Shown here one piece after another: positions 8,517-17,506 of a stretch of 50,588 nucleotides of DNA. The stretch's first letter is position 1. Each line of letters begins with the position of its first letter. Origin of the DNA: Catenulispora pinisilvae (GTDB lineage: Bacteria; Actinomycetota; Actinomycetes; Streptomycetales; Catenulisporaceae); NCBI RefSeq assembly GCF_015356865.1, contig NZ_JAAFZA010000057.1:1-50588 (forward strand), in the 5' to 3' direction. Made by a program: the position numbers and the translations under genes. Below the pieces are notes generated by a model. That model did no database searches, was not told where the DNA came from, and worked only from the letters and a program-made list of their open reading frames with translations.

Positions 8517-8807
8517 GAGCTGAAGAGGCCTGAGATGCGCCGGGGTTGTGAACACGACAACCGGCAGCCGACAGACACACTCGCCGACCCGAACCCCGAA
8601 CCGGCACAACCATGACCGAAGGCCGTAGAGAGCTTTGAAGCCAACAAACTAAAGCAACTCGGCCTGCAAACTCCAGCCCCTCAAAAAAAGAAGCCCCTCG
8701 CCGTCGCCTCAGCACGGGTCATGCTGCCCGCAGCCCCGGCCAGGAACGGATCCCGACCGGCGCCCGGCGCGTCGCGAACTCCCGGGCAAAGGTTGCCTGA
8801 TGCGGCG

Positions 8808-10838
8808 CTAGACCGCGATCGGCAACTCGGCACCGTCGCGCAGGAACAAGGGAATGCGCTCCAGCGGCGCGTCCACGGTCACCGCCTGCCCGCCTTCGTA
8901 CTCCTGTCCGGTCCAGGCGTCGCGCCATGACGCTCCCGCCGGCAGGTACACGTCCCAGACCCGGGCGTCGGCCTCCAGAACCGGCGCTACCAGCAGGTCC
9001 CGGCCGAACAGGTAGGCGCTGTCCACGTCCCAGGCGCGTGGGTCGGCCGGGAACTCCAGGAAGCATGGCCGCATTGGGGGCAGACCGGTCTGGTGTGCCT
9101 CGCGCATCGCGTTCAGGATGTAGGGCTTGAGGCGCTCGCGCAGGCGGATGTAGTCGGACATGATCTGCTCGGCCTGTTCGCCGTAGGACCAGATCTCGTT
9201 CGGGGCGCCGGTCATGGACGGGCCGAAGGGTTCGGAGGGCCGTCGGAGGCCGTGTAGGCGGAAGATCGGGCTGAACGTGCCGAACTGGAACCAGCGCACC
9301 ATGACCTCGCGGTACTCCGGGGTGCGCGGGTCACCGCCGTGGAAGCCGCCGATGTCTGTGTTCCACCACGGGATGCCGCTCATGGCGGTGTTCAGGCCGG
9401 CCGCGATCTGGCGCCGGAAGGTGGCGAAGTCGGTGTCGATGTCGCCGGACCACAGGATCGCGCCGTAGCGCTGCGATCCGGCCCAGGCCGAGCGGTTCAG
9501 CGTCACCACGTCCGCGCGGCCTTCGGCCTGCATGCCGTCGAAGAACATCCGGGAGTTCTCGCGCGGGTACATGTTGCCGACCTCCAGGCCCGCGCCCGCG
9601 TAGTAGCGCAGGTTGGCCGGGTAGCCCGGCTTGAGCTCCGGCTCGCAGGCGTCCGCCCAGAAGACCTCGATGCCGATCGACAGGTAGGAGTCGCGCACCT
9701 TCTCCCACACGTACTCGCGCGCGGCCGGGTTGGTCGCGTCGTAGAAGGCCACCTGTACCGTCTTGTCGACGCCCTTGTCCGGCCAGTCCGCGTGCGCGAC
9801 CGGCCCGAATTCGGTGCCGATCAGCAGGCCGCGGCGTTCCATCTCCGCGTGGTACTCCGACAGGGGGCTGACGGACGGCCACACCGAGACCATCAGCTTC
9901 GTGCCGTAGCCGGCCAGCTCCTTGACCGCCGCGGCCGGGTCCGGCCACTCCTGCGGGTCGAAGCGCCATTCGCCCAGGTGCGTCCAGTGGAAGAAGTCGG
10001 CGACGATCACGGCCAGTGGCAGGCCGCGCCGGTGGTACTCCCGGGCTACCGTCAGGAGCTCCTCCTGCGAGCGGTAGCGCAGCTTGCACTGCCAGAACCC
10101 GGCAGCCCACTCCGGCAGCATCGGCACGTGGCCGGTGGCATCGGCGTAGTGCCGCTGGACGTCGGCCGTCGTGCCGGCGGTGATCCAGTAATCGAGCTGG
10201 CGCGCGCTGTCGGCCACCCAGCGGGTCCCGTTGGCGGCCAGCTCCACGCGCCCGATCGCCGGGTTGTTCCACAGGAAGCCGTAGCCGCGGGAGGACACCA
10301 GGAAGGGGACGGAGACCTCGGAGTTGCGCTGGACGAGCTCGACCACCGCGCCCTTCTGGTCGAGAATGCCGTGCTGGTGCTGCCCGAGTCCGAAGAGTTT
10401 CTCGCCGGGGTAGGCGGCGAAGCGTTGCTCCAGGCGGGCGTAGCCGTTGCCGTGTGCCGTACGCAGGCGCGGCCCGGGCCACCAGAAATGCGCGTCCTGC
10501 TCGGCCAGGAGCTCGGTGCCGTCGGCGGTCCTGGTGAAGCGGATCCGGCCGGTCAGCGAGACCGTGGCGGTGATCGCGCCGTTGACGACGGTCGCCTCCG
10601 TCGCCGCGACGGCCACGTCGGGTAGCGAAGCAGCTTTCTGCGACGGCTCGTCGAGCAGCGCTCCGGGGAGCCCGTCGAGGATCGGGCCGCCGACTTTGGA
10701 GCGGATCCGCAGGGAGTCCTGGCCCCAGGACTGAACACACAGCGTCTCGGAACGACCGGTCCACTCCAGACCGCCCGCTACGACACGGAACTCGCCTCTC
10801 TCGTGCGCGAGGGAGGCGAGCGGGTTCTCTTCTGACAT
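8808..10838 (-). CDS. GH31 alpha-glycosidase, probable intracellular alpha-xylosidase
   Basis: 676 aa from the second of two close ATGs (10838), which has AAGGGG at the right distance. Residues about 20-220 are the N-terminal beta-sandwich and about 240-560 the GH31 barrel, followed by C-terminal beta domains. The nucleophile Asp lies in FWADACEPE and the acid/base Asp in WSGDIDTDF, both in canonical positions; Ala follows the Trp where Leu or Met is common. No signal peptide. It lies 89 bp downstream of LacI-1 on the same strand, and GH43 and GH29 lie divergently, which suggests removal of xylosyl units from xyloglucan oligosaccharides. Alpha-glucosidase activity cannot be excluded. Confidence 0.9.
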   Translation of the reverse strand: MSEENPLASLAHERGEFRVVAGGLEWTGRSETLCVQSWGQDSLRIRSKVGGPILDGLPGALLDEPSQKAASLPDVAVAATEATVVNGAITATVSLTGRIRFTRTADGTELLAEQDAHFWWPGPRLRTAHGNGYARLEQRFAAYPGEKLFGLGQHQHGILDQKGAVVELVQRNSEVSVPFLVSSRGYGFLWNNPAIGRVELAANGTRWVADSARQLDYWITAGTTADVQRHYADATGHVPMLPEWAAGFWQCKLRYRSQEELLTVAREYHRRGLPLAVIVADFFHWTHLGEWRFDPQEWPDPAAAVKELAGYGTKLMVSVWPSVSPLSEYHAEMERRGLLIGTEFGPVAHADWPDKGVDKTVQVAFYDATNPAAREYVWEKVRDSYLSIGIEVFWADACEPELKPGYPANLRYYAGAGLEVGNMYPRENSRMFFDGMQAEGRADVVTLNRSAWAGSQRYGAILWSGDIDTDFATFRRQIAAGLNTAMSGIPWWNTDIGGFHGGDPRTPEYREVMVRWFQFGTFSPIFRLHGLRRPSEPFGPSMTGAPNEIWSYGEQAEQIMSDYIRLRERLKPYILNAMREAHQTGLPPMRPCFLEFPADPRAWDVDSAYLFGRDLLVAPVLEADARVWDVYLPAGASWRDAWTGQEYEGGQAVTVDAPLERIPLFLRDGAELPIAV

Positions 10839-10891
10839 ATGGCAGACCCCTTTCAAAGCGGATGGGACCGACGACCGGCATGGCGGGCTCG

Positions 10892-10905
10892 GTGAAGCGC
10901 TGCAA
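10892..10905. promoter_or_regulatory. Degenerate family-A operator before GH31
   Basis: GTGAAGCGCTGCAA matches the palindrome TCGAAGCGCTTCGA at 10 of 14 positions, including the core GAAGCGCT. It lies between LacI-1 and GH31. Confidence 0.4.
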
Positions 10906-10927
10906 AGGTTGGGACCGTTGACCGTTC

Positions 10928-11938
10928 TCAGGCAGTCGGGGCGGCGCCGCTGGACTCCCGGACGGTGAGCCGCGGCGGAAGCAGCATCACGGATGATCGG
11001 CGGTCCCCCTGCAACTGCGCCATCGCCTGGCGCACAGCGTTTCGCCCCATCTCTTCGGCGGGGATCGAGACACTGGTCAACCGGGGCGAGGACTGGAGCG
11101 CCACCTGGTCGGGGCAGATCGCCACGATGCTGGTGTCCTCGGGCACGACGCGCCCGGACAGCCGCAGCAGGCTCAACAGCGGTGCGATGGCGGCCTCGTT
11201 CTGGACCACGAACCCGGTCGTGGTGGGCCGCTCCTCCAGGATGCGGGCCAGGACCCCGGCGGTGGACTCATATGTGCCCTCACACGGCCGGTGCACGGCG
11301 CGCAGTCCGCGTTCGGCGGCGCGGCGCTGGAACCCGGCCAGGGTGCGGGCGGCGAAGCCGGTGTGCCGGCGGTAGACGGCCTCGCTCTCGCCGATCAGGG
11401 CGACGTCGCGGTGGCCGAGGTCGGCCAGATGGTCGACGCAGGCCCCGCCGGTGGCGTCGAAGTCCAGGTCGACGCAGGTGAGGCCGGCGGTGTCGGCGGG
11501 CAGCCCGATCAGGACCGCCGGGGAGCCGGTCCCTTGCAGCACCGGGACCCGGTCGTCGTCGAGCTCGACGTCCATCAGGATCACCGCGTCGGCCAGGCCG
11601 CTCCCGGAGACGCGGCGCACGCCGCCTGTGCCCTCGTCCTTGGTGAGCAGCAGCACGTCCTTGCCGAACTCGCGGGCCTGCGTGGTCACCGCCATCGCGA
11701 TCTCCATGATCACCGGTACGAACATGTCGCTGCGCAGCGGCACCATGAGGGCGATGATGTCCGAGCGGTTGGAGGCCAGCGCGCGGGCACCGGCGTGCGG
11801 GTGGTAGCCCAGGTCCTGGATCGCCGCCTCCACCTTGCGCCGCGTGTCCTCGGAGATGGAGCGTTTTCGCGACAGCACATAGGAAACTGTCGACGACGAG
11901 ACACCCGCTTGGCGCGCGACCTCGGCGATGGTCACCAT
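10928..11938 (-). CDS. LacI-family regulator LacI-1
   Basis: 336 aa; ATG with GGAGG five bases upstream. The N-terminal HTH (TIAEVARQAGVSSSTVSYVL) and hinge helix (HPHAGARALASNRS) precede a type-1 periplasmic-binding-protein effector domain. It lies between GH31 (same strand, downstream) and the divergent GH43-GH29 pair, with family-A palindromes on both sides, so it most likely represses both transcription units and itself until a cell wall oligosaccharide binds. The same palindromes recur before a GH12 gene 30 kb away. Confidence 0.95.
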   Translation of the reverse strand: MVTIAEVARQAGVSSSTVSYVLSRKRSISEDTRRKVEAAIQDLGYHPHAGARALASNRSDIIALMVPLRSDMFVPVIMEIAMAVTTQAREFGKDVLLLTKDEGTGGVRRVSGSGLADAVILMDVELDDDRVPVLQGTGSPAVLIGLPADTAGLTCVDLDFDATGGACVDHLADLGHRDVALIGESEAVYRRHTGFAARTLAGFQRRAAERGLRAVHRPCEGTYESTAGVLARILEERPTTTGFVVQNEAAIAPLLSLLRLSGRVVPEDTSIVAICPDQVALQSSPRLTSVSIPAEEMGRNAVRQAMAQLQGDRRSSVMLLPPRLTVRESSGAAPTA

Positions 11939-12065
11939 GAGTCCTCCAGTGCCGTGCCCCGACGGTATCGGCGGACGCGGGCCTTGTGGATTAAGGAACT
12001 GCCGCCTCCGGCGGCGGATCGGCGTGGTGGGAGCATGGATTCGGCGCCCGCTGACGGCGATGGCA

Positions 12066-12079
12066 GTGAAGCGCTTCGA
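12066..12079. promoter_or_regulatory. Family-A LacI operator (12/14)
   Basis: GTGAAGCGCTTCGA lies in the LacI-1/GH43 divergent region, 90 bp from the perfect copy. It has the central CpG typical of LacI-family sites. Confidence 0.65.
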
Positions 12080-12155
12080 CGCAGGGCTTGACCGAAGCCC
12101 CCCAACCGCGCCTCAGAAGCGTATCCCCGGCGGCTGTAGCCTGTCCAGGATGATA

Positions 12156-12169
12156 TCGAAGCGCTTCGA
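12156..12169. promoter_or_regulatory. Family-A LacI operator, perfect palindrome
   Basis: TCGAAGCGCTTCGA, a perfect 14-bp palindrome, lies upstream of the GH43 promoter and between it and the divergent LacI-1 gene. Confidence 0.75.
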
Positions 12170-12190
12170 CTGAAGCTGCCGCACAGGGCG

Positions 12191-12220
12191 TTGACCGAGA
12201 GTTCGGTACCCCGCTAGCGT
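12191..12220 (+). promoter_or_regulatory. Candidate promoter of the GH43-GH29 pair
   Basis: TTGACC at 12191-12196 is followed, after 18 bases, by TAGCGT at 12215-12220. This is a reasonable housekeeping-sigma promoter about 60 bp before the GH43 start. Confidence 0.4.
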
Positions 12221-12249
12221 GCCTGAGAAATTATCGGCACACAATCCTA

Positions 12250-12258
12250 GAAACTTTC
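12250..12258. promoter_or_regulatory. Family-C box GAAACTTTC before GH43
   Basis: Odd palindrome GAAA-C-TTTC, 21 bp before the start. It matches the boxes at 18581, 20550, 28174, 32412 and 44331. Confidence 0.5.
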
Positions 12259-12279
12259 TGGCGAAAGGCTGCTGCCACC

Positions 12280-13776
12280 GTGGGCGACACTGCTCCGCTC
12301 CCCGTCCTGCCCGGGTTCCATCCCGATCCGAGCGTCTGCCGGGTGGGGGAGGACTACTACCTGGTGTGTTCCAGCTTCGAGTACTTCCCCGGGGTCCCGG
12401 TCTTCCACAGCCGGGACCTGGTCCACTGGCGGCAGATCGGCAACGCGCTGGACCGGCCGAGCCAGCTGCGGCTGTCCCGGGCCGGGTCCTCCGGCGGGAT
12501 TTACGCCCCGACCCTGCGCCACCACGACGGCCGCTTCTGGCTCATCACGACCAACGCCAGCGGCGAGGGCGGCAACCTCCTGGTCACCGCGACCGATCCG
12601 GCCGGTCCGTGGTCCGAGCCGGTCATGCTGCCCGGGGTGCCCGGCATCGATCCGGACCTGGCCTGGGACCAGGACGGAACCTGCTGGTGCACCGTCGCCG
12701 GGGTCTCCCAGGTCCGCCTGGACCCGCACACCGGGAAGGTCCTCGGCGAACCGCACCGGATCTGGTCGGGAACACGCGGAGCGAAGGCCCCCGAGGCGCC
12801 GCATCTGTACCGGATCGGCGAGTACTGGTACCTGATGATCGCCGAAGGCGGCACCGAGCGCGGGCACGCCGTGTCGATCGCGCGCGGGCCGGCGCCGACC
12901 GGGCCGTTCCAGGCCTGCCCGGCGAACCCGATCCTGACGCACCGCGGCGAGGAACACCCGGTGCAGAACACCGGCCATGCCGATCTGGTGCAGGGCCCTG
13001 ACGGATCGTGGTGGATGGTGTTCCTCGGGGTGCGCCCGGGCGGCGGCACGCCCGGCTGGCACGTCCTGGGCCGGGAAACCTTCCTCGCGCCGGTGGAGTG
13101 GGTCGACGGCTGGCCGGTCGTCGGCGAGGTGACCTCGGACCTCTCCGGGATCCCCTGGCCGCTCCAGGAGCAAGCGGACGAGCCGGTCCGTGACGACTTC
13201 GACGACAGCTCTCTGCGACCGCAGTGGATCTCGCTGCGGGACCGCCCCGAGGAGTTCTGCACCACGGCCGAGCGGCCCGGCTGGCTGACCCTGCGCGCCC
13301 GGGGGACCTCGTTGGACGCCGCCGACGTCGTCTTCGTCGGCCGCCGCCAGCAGCACCTGTCGTGCCGGGCCGACGTCCTGATCGACGCCGCCGACGGCCG
13401 GGGCGGGCTGGCCGTCCGGCTCGACGAGCACCACCACTACGAGATCGAGACCGGCGACGGGGAAGTGCGCGTCGTGGCCCGCATCGGCCCGCTGCGCACG
13501 GTCGTGGCGTCCCAGCCGGTTCCGGCCGGACCGCTCGTCCTCAGCGTCCAGATCACCGAGAAGCAGGCCGAGGACGCGCGCAGCGGCCCGGACACCGTGT
13601 CGTTCGCGGTTGCCGGGCCGGAGGCTGACGGCGGGTCGACGGACCTGGCCGCGCTGGACGGCCGGTATCTGTCCACCGAAGTGGCCGGCGGCTTCACCGG
13701 CCGGGTGATCGGCATGTACGCCACGGCCGGCACGGTGCGCTTCGACTGGTTCGACTATGTTTCCGGAGGATTCTGA
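12280..13776 (+). CDS. GH43 beta-xylosidase / alpha-L-arabinofuranosidase, intracellular
   Basis: 498 aa; GTG start. The five-bladed propeller carries the three GH43 acids in order: the base Asp in GFHPDPSVCRVG, the modulating Asp in IDPDLAWDQDGT and the acid Glu in KAPEAPHLYRIG. Residues about 305-498 form the C-terminal beta-sandwich typical of bacterial beta-xylosidases. No signal peptide, so it acts on imported oligosaccharides. Its stop overlaps the GH29 start by one base (TGATG), so the two are translationally coupled. Divergent from LacI-1 and flanked by family-A and family-C sites. The family is bifunctional, so xylose versus arabinose specificity is open. Confidence 0.92.
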   Translation: MGDTAPLPVLPGFHPDPSVCRVGEDYYLVCSSFEYFPGVPVFHSRDLVHWRQIGNALDRPSQLRLSRAGSSGGIYAPTLRHHDGRFWLITTNASGEGGNLLVTATDPAGPWSEPVMLPGVPGIDPDLAWDQDGTCWCTVAGVSQVRLDPHTGKVLGEPHRIWSGTRGAKAPEAPHLYRIGEYWYLMIAEGGTERGHAVSIARGPAPTGPFQACPANPILTHRGEEHPVQNTGHADLVQGPDGSWWMVFLGVRPGGGTPGWHVLGRETFLAPVEWVDGWPVVGEVTSDLSGIPWPLQEQADEPVRDDFDDSSLRPQWISLRDRPEEFCTTAERPGWLTLRARGTSLDAADVVFVGRRQQHLSCRADVLIDAADGRGGLAVRLDEHHHYEIETGDGEVRVVARIGPLRTVVASQPVPAGPLVLSVQITEKQAEDARSGPDTVSFAVAGPEADGGSTDLAALDGRYLSTEVAGGFTGRVIGMYATAGTVRFDWFDYVSGGF

Positions 13777-15221
13777 TGACGACCGTGCCCGAGATACTGA
13801 GTGCCCTGGACCAGACCGTGGGGGCCGGTCCCTTCGGCGCCAGCTGGGAGTCTCTGGCCGGATACCGAGTGCCCGACTGGTACCGGGATGCCAAGTTCGG
13901 GATCTTCATCCACTGGGGCCCGTACTCCGTCCCGGCGTTCGGCAGCGAGTGGTACCCGCGCAACATGTACGTGCAGGGCTCCCCGGAGTACGAACACCAC
14001 CGAGAGGTGTTCGGTCCGCAGGACAAGGTCGGATACAAGGACCTGATCCCCAAGCTGACCGGCGAGAACTTCGACGCCGACAGCTGGGCCGCGCTGTTCC
14101 GCGAGGCCGGCGCGCAGTACGTCGTCCCGGTGGCCGAGCACCACGACGGCTTCGCCATGTACGACACCGCTCTCAACCCGTGGAACGCCGTGGCCATGGG
14201 TCCGCAGCGGGACGTGATCGGCGAACTCGCCACCGCGGTGCGCGCGCAGTCGATGGTGTTCGGTGTGTCGACGCACCGTGCCGAACACTGGTGGTTCATG
14301 AACGGCGGGATGGCTTTCGACTCCGACGTGCGCGCCGGCGGCCACGCAGACCTCTACGGACCGGCCCAACCGCAGGAACTGCCGCCGACCCCGCAGTACC
14401 TGGAGGACTGGCTGGCCCGCACCGCGGAGCTGGTGGATCGCTACCAGCCGCAGATGCTGTACTTCGACTGGTGGATCCACCAGCCCGCGTTCAAGCCGTA
14501 CCTGCCCCGGCTCGCCGCCTACTACTACAACAAGGCCGCTTCCTGGCAGCGCGGACCGGTGCTCGCCTACAAGCACGACGCCTTCGCCCCCGGCACCGCG
14601 GTCTACGACGTCGAGCGCGGCGCCAGCGCCGAACTGCGGCCCGATCCGTGGCAGTCCGACACCGCAGTCTCCCGCACGTCCTGGGGCCATGTGGACGGCC
14701 ACGACTACAAGAGCGGCACCGACCTGCTGGCCTTCCTCCTCGACGTGGTCAGCAAGAACGGCTGTCTGCTGCTGAACATCGGGCCGAAGGCCGACGGCAG
14801 CATCCCGGAGCACGAAGCCGGGCTGCTGCGGGAGATCGGCGCGTGGCTCGCCGTCAACGGCGAGGCCGTGTATGCCAGCCGCCCGTGGCTCGTCTACGGC
14901 GAAGGACCCTCGCGCGTCGAGGAAGGCCAGTTCACCGAGAACGACCAGCCCGCCTACGGCCCGGCCGACCTGCGTTTCACCACGCGGGACAAGCATCTGT
15001 ACGTGACGGCGCTCGGCGGCGCCGACGATGGCCGGATCCACGTGCGGTCGCTGGGGCGGGAGCTGACGCTCTACAACCGGGAAGTCGGGTCCGTGCACCT
15101 GCTCGGCCATCCCGACCCGCTGGAGTTCGAGCACGGGCCGCAGGAGCTGATGGTGCGCCTGCCGGAAGGCCGCGCGGACGCGCCCATGCCGGTGCTGCGG
15201 GTGACACCCGCAGCACCCTGA
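13776..15221 (+). CDS. GH29 alpha-L-fucosidase, intracellular
   Basis: 481 aa. The GH29 barrel signature FGIFIHWGPYSVPAFGSEWY and VAEHHDGFAMYD are at the N-terminus, and the nucleophile Asp is in MLYFDWWIHQ at about residue 230. A C-terminal beta-sandwich completes the usual length. No signal peptide. The start overlaps the GH43 stop and has GGAGG six bases upstream. Fucose is a side-chain sugar of many plant xyloglucans, so linkage to GH43 and GH31 under LacI-1 is consistent with xyloglucan oligosaccharide breakdown. It is related to, but not a close copy of, the Tat-exported GH29 at 22802. Confidence 0.93.
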   Translation: MTTVPEILSALDQTVGAGPFGASWESLAGYRVPDWYRDAKFGIFIHWGPYSVPAFGSEWYPRNMYVQGSPEYEHHREVFGPQDKVGYKDLIPKLTGENFDADSWAALFREAGAQYVVPVAEHHDGFAMYDTALNPWNAVAMGPQRDVIGELATAVRAQSMVFGVSTHRAEHWWFMNGGMAFDSDVRAGGHADLYGPAQPQELPPTPQYLEDWLARTAELVDRYQPQMLYFDWWIHQPAFKPYLPRLAAYYYNKAASWQRGPVLAYKHDAFAPGTAVYDVERGASAELRPDPWQSDTAVSRTSWGHVDGHDYKSGTDLLAFLLDVVSKNGCLLLNIGPKADGSIPEHEAGLLREIGAWLAVNGEAVYASRPWLVYGEGPSRVEEGQFTENDQPAYGPADLRFTTRDKHLYVTALGGADDGRIHVRSLGRELTLYNREVGSVHLLGHPDPLEFEHGPQELMVRLPEGRADAPMPVLRVTPAAP

Positions 15222-15240
15222 CACGAGCAGCTGCCCACCG

Positions 15241-17385
15241 CTACCCGACGTCGCCGACGACGAAGACCCGGACGTCCCAGGGACCCAGGTCGATCACCTC
15301 GCCGGCGGCGACGAAGCCGGAGCCGGAGCCGGAGCCGGAGGCCAGGACATCGTCCAGGTCGACCGGCGCCGCGACCCGGACAGGCTCCCAACTCCAGTTG
15401 TGCACGACATGGACGCCACGCCCGTCCCGGGCGGTGCCGGTCGTCGCGGTGACGGACTCCGGCAGGTCACGCCAGCCGCCGCGCGGCGTCGGCGCCAGCC
15501 AGGCGGCCAGCGCGCGGGCCATCGACCGGCCCGGGACGGTGCCGACGCAGGTGACGCGGCCCGCGCCGTGGCGCCGGCTCGTCACCGCCGGCCAGCGCCC
15601 GAAGTGCGGATGCGCGTACTCCGCCAGCACTTCGGCGCCGGTGACGGTCAGCCCCTCGACCCAGCGGGTCGCCGCGGCGTCGGCCGGGAGGCCGAGCGGA
15701 CTGCCGGGAACGGCGCGCGCCGGTAGTTCGGCGTCCAGATTGCTGAACTCGTCGTACCAGACCCCCGCAGCCGCCACGAGGCGCGCCGGAGCCGGTTCGT
15801 GCCGGGCCCGCGCTTCGTGGTCGCCGTAGCCGGTGCGCGGGCCCAGGACGAGGTGGCCGCCGGCGTGGGCGTAGGCGGCCAGCCAGTCGAGCGTCGCGTC
15901 GTCGGCGAGATACAGGCCGGCCGCGATCAGCACCGGGTGCTTGCCGGCCATCTCCTCAGGCGTCATCCCCGCCCGCTCGCCCCGCGGATCGTGCAGTTGG
16001 CGGGCGTGGTAGATGCGAGCCTGCCGTCCGGCCTCGAACACGCCCCGGTAGAAGGAGTCGAAGATGCGGTGGTACGACGCGGCGTCCGGACCGTCGTCGG
16101 GCCCGGCCAGCGGCGGGTACTTCTGCATGAGCCAGTTGCTCGGCACTGAATAGACCAAGGCGATGTCGGCGTCGGGTTCGATTCCGGCGACCAGGGGACC
16201 GGCGGCCTCGAACTCCGCACCCAGGCGCGCGAGCTCGGCGTACACCCGCCCCGGGCGGCCGCTGTGCGGCAGGACCCCGCCCCAGTAGGTCTCCGCGCCG
16301 AAGTGCAGCGTGTGCCAGTGCCAGTACTCGACCATCCGGGCGCCGCGGGCGACGAGGGCCCAGGCCGCCTGCCGCCACTGCCCGTCGAAGGCCGGCCGGT
16401 TGTCCCACGGCGATCCGATGGCCTGCGCGTTGGTCTCGGTGACGAGAAACGGCTCCTGGCGGGAGGAGAACATGCGGTCCGCGCTCTGGTACAGAGCCCA
16501 CACACCGGTGGTCTGCCATATCTGCTCATGGCCGTCCGGCGTCGGGTCCGGCAACGCCAGGCCGTCCTGCATCGTGTAGTACGGGTTCCCCGCCGCGACG
16601 TCCAAGGCGTCGGTCAGCTCGTCGTCCTCCAGGGCGACGTGGGCATACGACAGGCACGTGGTGACGAACTGGTCGGGCCGGGCGTACTCGCGCGCGATGG
16701 CGGCCTGCCAGGCCACGAACTCGGTGGTCTGCCGGGCCAGGAAGGCCCGCCACGCGGCGTCGTACTGCGGCTGGGCGTTGCCGTCCGGGCGCCACAGGTC
16801 GGCCCAGTTCGTCAACCGGTGCGACCAGTAGACCAGCCCCCACTCGCGGTTCAGGGTCGCCACGTCGCCGTATTCGGCGCGCAGATGGTCGACGAAGCGC
16901 TGGAAGACGCCCTCGTTGTGCGGCAGCCGCAGGCCTGGTTCGTTGTCCACCTGGAAGCCGATGACCGCCGGATGCGACGCGTAACGCGCCAGGATGGCCC
17001 GGGACACCCGCTCGGCGTGGAACCGGAACGCGGCATGGGAGAAGTCTGCTTCCTGGCGCGCGCCCCAGCCGACCCGCGTGCCGGTGGCCGATTCGGTGGC
17101 GATCTCCGGGTAGCGCCGGGCCAGCCACGGCGGCACGGCGTAGGTCGGCGTGCCGAGGACGACCGATATCCGGCGCTCGTGCGCGCCGTCCAGGACCGGC
17201 CGCAACCAGTCCAGCTCGAACCGGCCGTCTTCGGGCTCCCAGGTGGACCAGACGGATTCGCCGACGCGGATGACGGTGAATTTCGCCTCGGCCATCAGGT
17301 CCAGGTCGGTCTTGAGTCGCTCATAGGGCTGGTATTCGTGGTAGTAGGCCGCGCCGAACAGGACGCGGTCGGGCAGAGAAGCCAT
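15241..17385 (-). CDS. GH42 beta-galactosidase, intracellular
   Basis: 714 aa, normal for GH42. The barrel starts with GAAYYHEYQP; the acid/base Glu is in FQVDNEPG at about residue 145 and the nucleophile Glu in LVTETNAQ at about residue 320. A trimerisation domain and a small C-terminal beta domain follow. No signal peptide. It lies 121 bp downstream of LacI-2 on the same strand, so probably forms its target or operon partner, and converges on GH29 with 19 bp between. It would remove galactosyl units from xyloglucan, arabinogalactan or galactan fragments. A period-6 array near the C-terminus codes (Ser-Gly)4. Confidence 0.93.
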   Translation of the reverse strand: MASLPDRVLFGAAYYHEYQPYERLKTDLDLMAEAKFTVIRVGESVWSTWEPEDGRFELDWLRPVLDGAHERRISVVLGTPTYAVPPWLARRYPEIATESATGTRVGWGARQEADFSHAAFRFHAERVSRAILARYASHPAVIGFQVDNEPGLRLPHNEGVFQRFVDHLRAEYGDVATLNREWGLVYWSHRLTNWADLWRPDGNAQPQYDAAWRAFLARQTTEFVAWQAAIAREYARPDQFVTTCLSYAHVALEDDELTDALDVAAGNPYYTMQDGLALPDPTPDGHEQIWQTTGVWALYQSADRMFSSRQEPFLVTETNAQAIGSPWDNRPAFDGQWRQAAWALVARGARMVEYWHWHTLHFGAETYWGGVLPHSGRPGRVYAELARLGAEFEAAGPLVAGIEPDADIALVYSVPSNWLMQKYPPLAGPDDGPDAASYHRIFDSFYRGVFEAGRQARIYHARQLHDPRGERAGMTPEEMAGKHPVLIAAGLYLADDATLDWLAAYAHAGGHLVLGPRTGYGDHEARARHEPAPARLVAAAGVWYDEFSNLDAELPARAVPGSPLGLPADAAATRWVEGLTVTGAEVLAEYAHPHFGRWPAVTSRRHGAGRVTCVGTVPGRSMARALAAWLAPTPRGGWRDLPESVTATTGTARDGRGVHVVHNWSWEPVRVAAPVDLDDVLASGSGSGSGFVAAGEVIDLGPWDVRVFVVGDVG
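15314..15341. repeat. Period-6 (GCCGGA)n array in the GH42 C-terminus
   Basis: Four to five GCCGGA units code a Ser-Gly run on the minus strand inside the C-terminal domain. Confidence 0.75.
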
Positions 17386-17486
17386 GTGACGGTCTCCCGG
17401 TGATCGGTGGGTCAGCCCGCGCTTCGACAGCCCGGGCGGTGGCCGCGGCGTCGATCGACGAGTCCGGCGGCCAGCCAGGGTTCAGG

Positions 17487-17500
17487 GTCCTGATCAGGAC
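17487..17500. promoter_or_regulatory. Perfect palindrome GTCCTGATCAGGAC between LacI-2 and GH42
   Basis: 14-bp palindrome just after the LacI-2 stop and about 100 bp before the GH42 start. It could be an operator for GH42, or a short hairpin separating the two genes. Confidence 0.4.
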
Positions 17501-17506
17501 GGGGTG

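Larger units (their letters stand above)
7996..8807. other. 812-bp intergenic region without a supported gene
   Basis: No open frame here has credible codon use. It contains a strong hairpin (8371-8398), the period-6 array (8409-8516) and an unusually AT-rich stretch around 8630-8690. A small RNA is possible, but I recognise no known RNA family. Confidence 0.6.

Noticed and set aside
8338-8715. 125-aa minus-strand open frame with a Lys/Ser/Ile repeat
   Set aside because: It is the translation of the period-6 DNA array; the rest has no domain character and no ribosome site.
15241-15829. Long plus-strand frame through GH29 and GH42 (13757-15829)
   Set aside because: Out of frame with the recognisable GH29 and GH42 coding sequence; a shadow of high-GC codon use.
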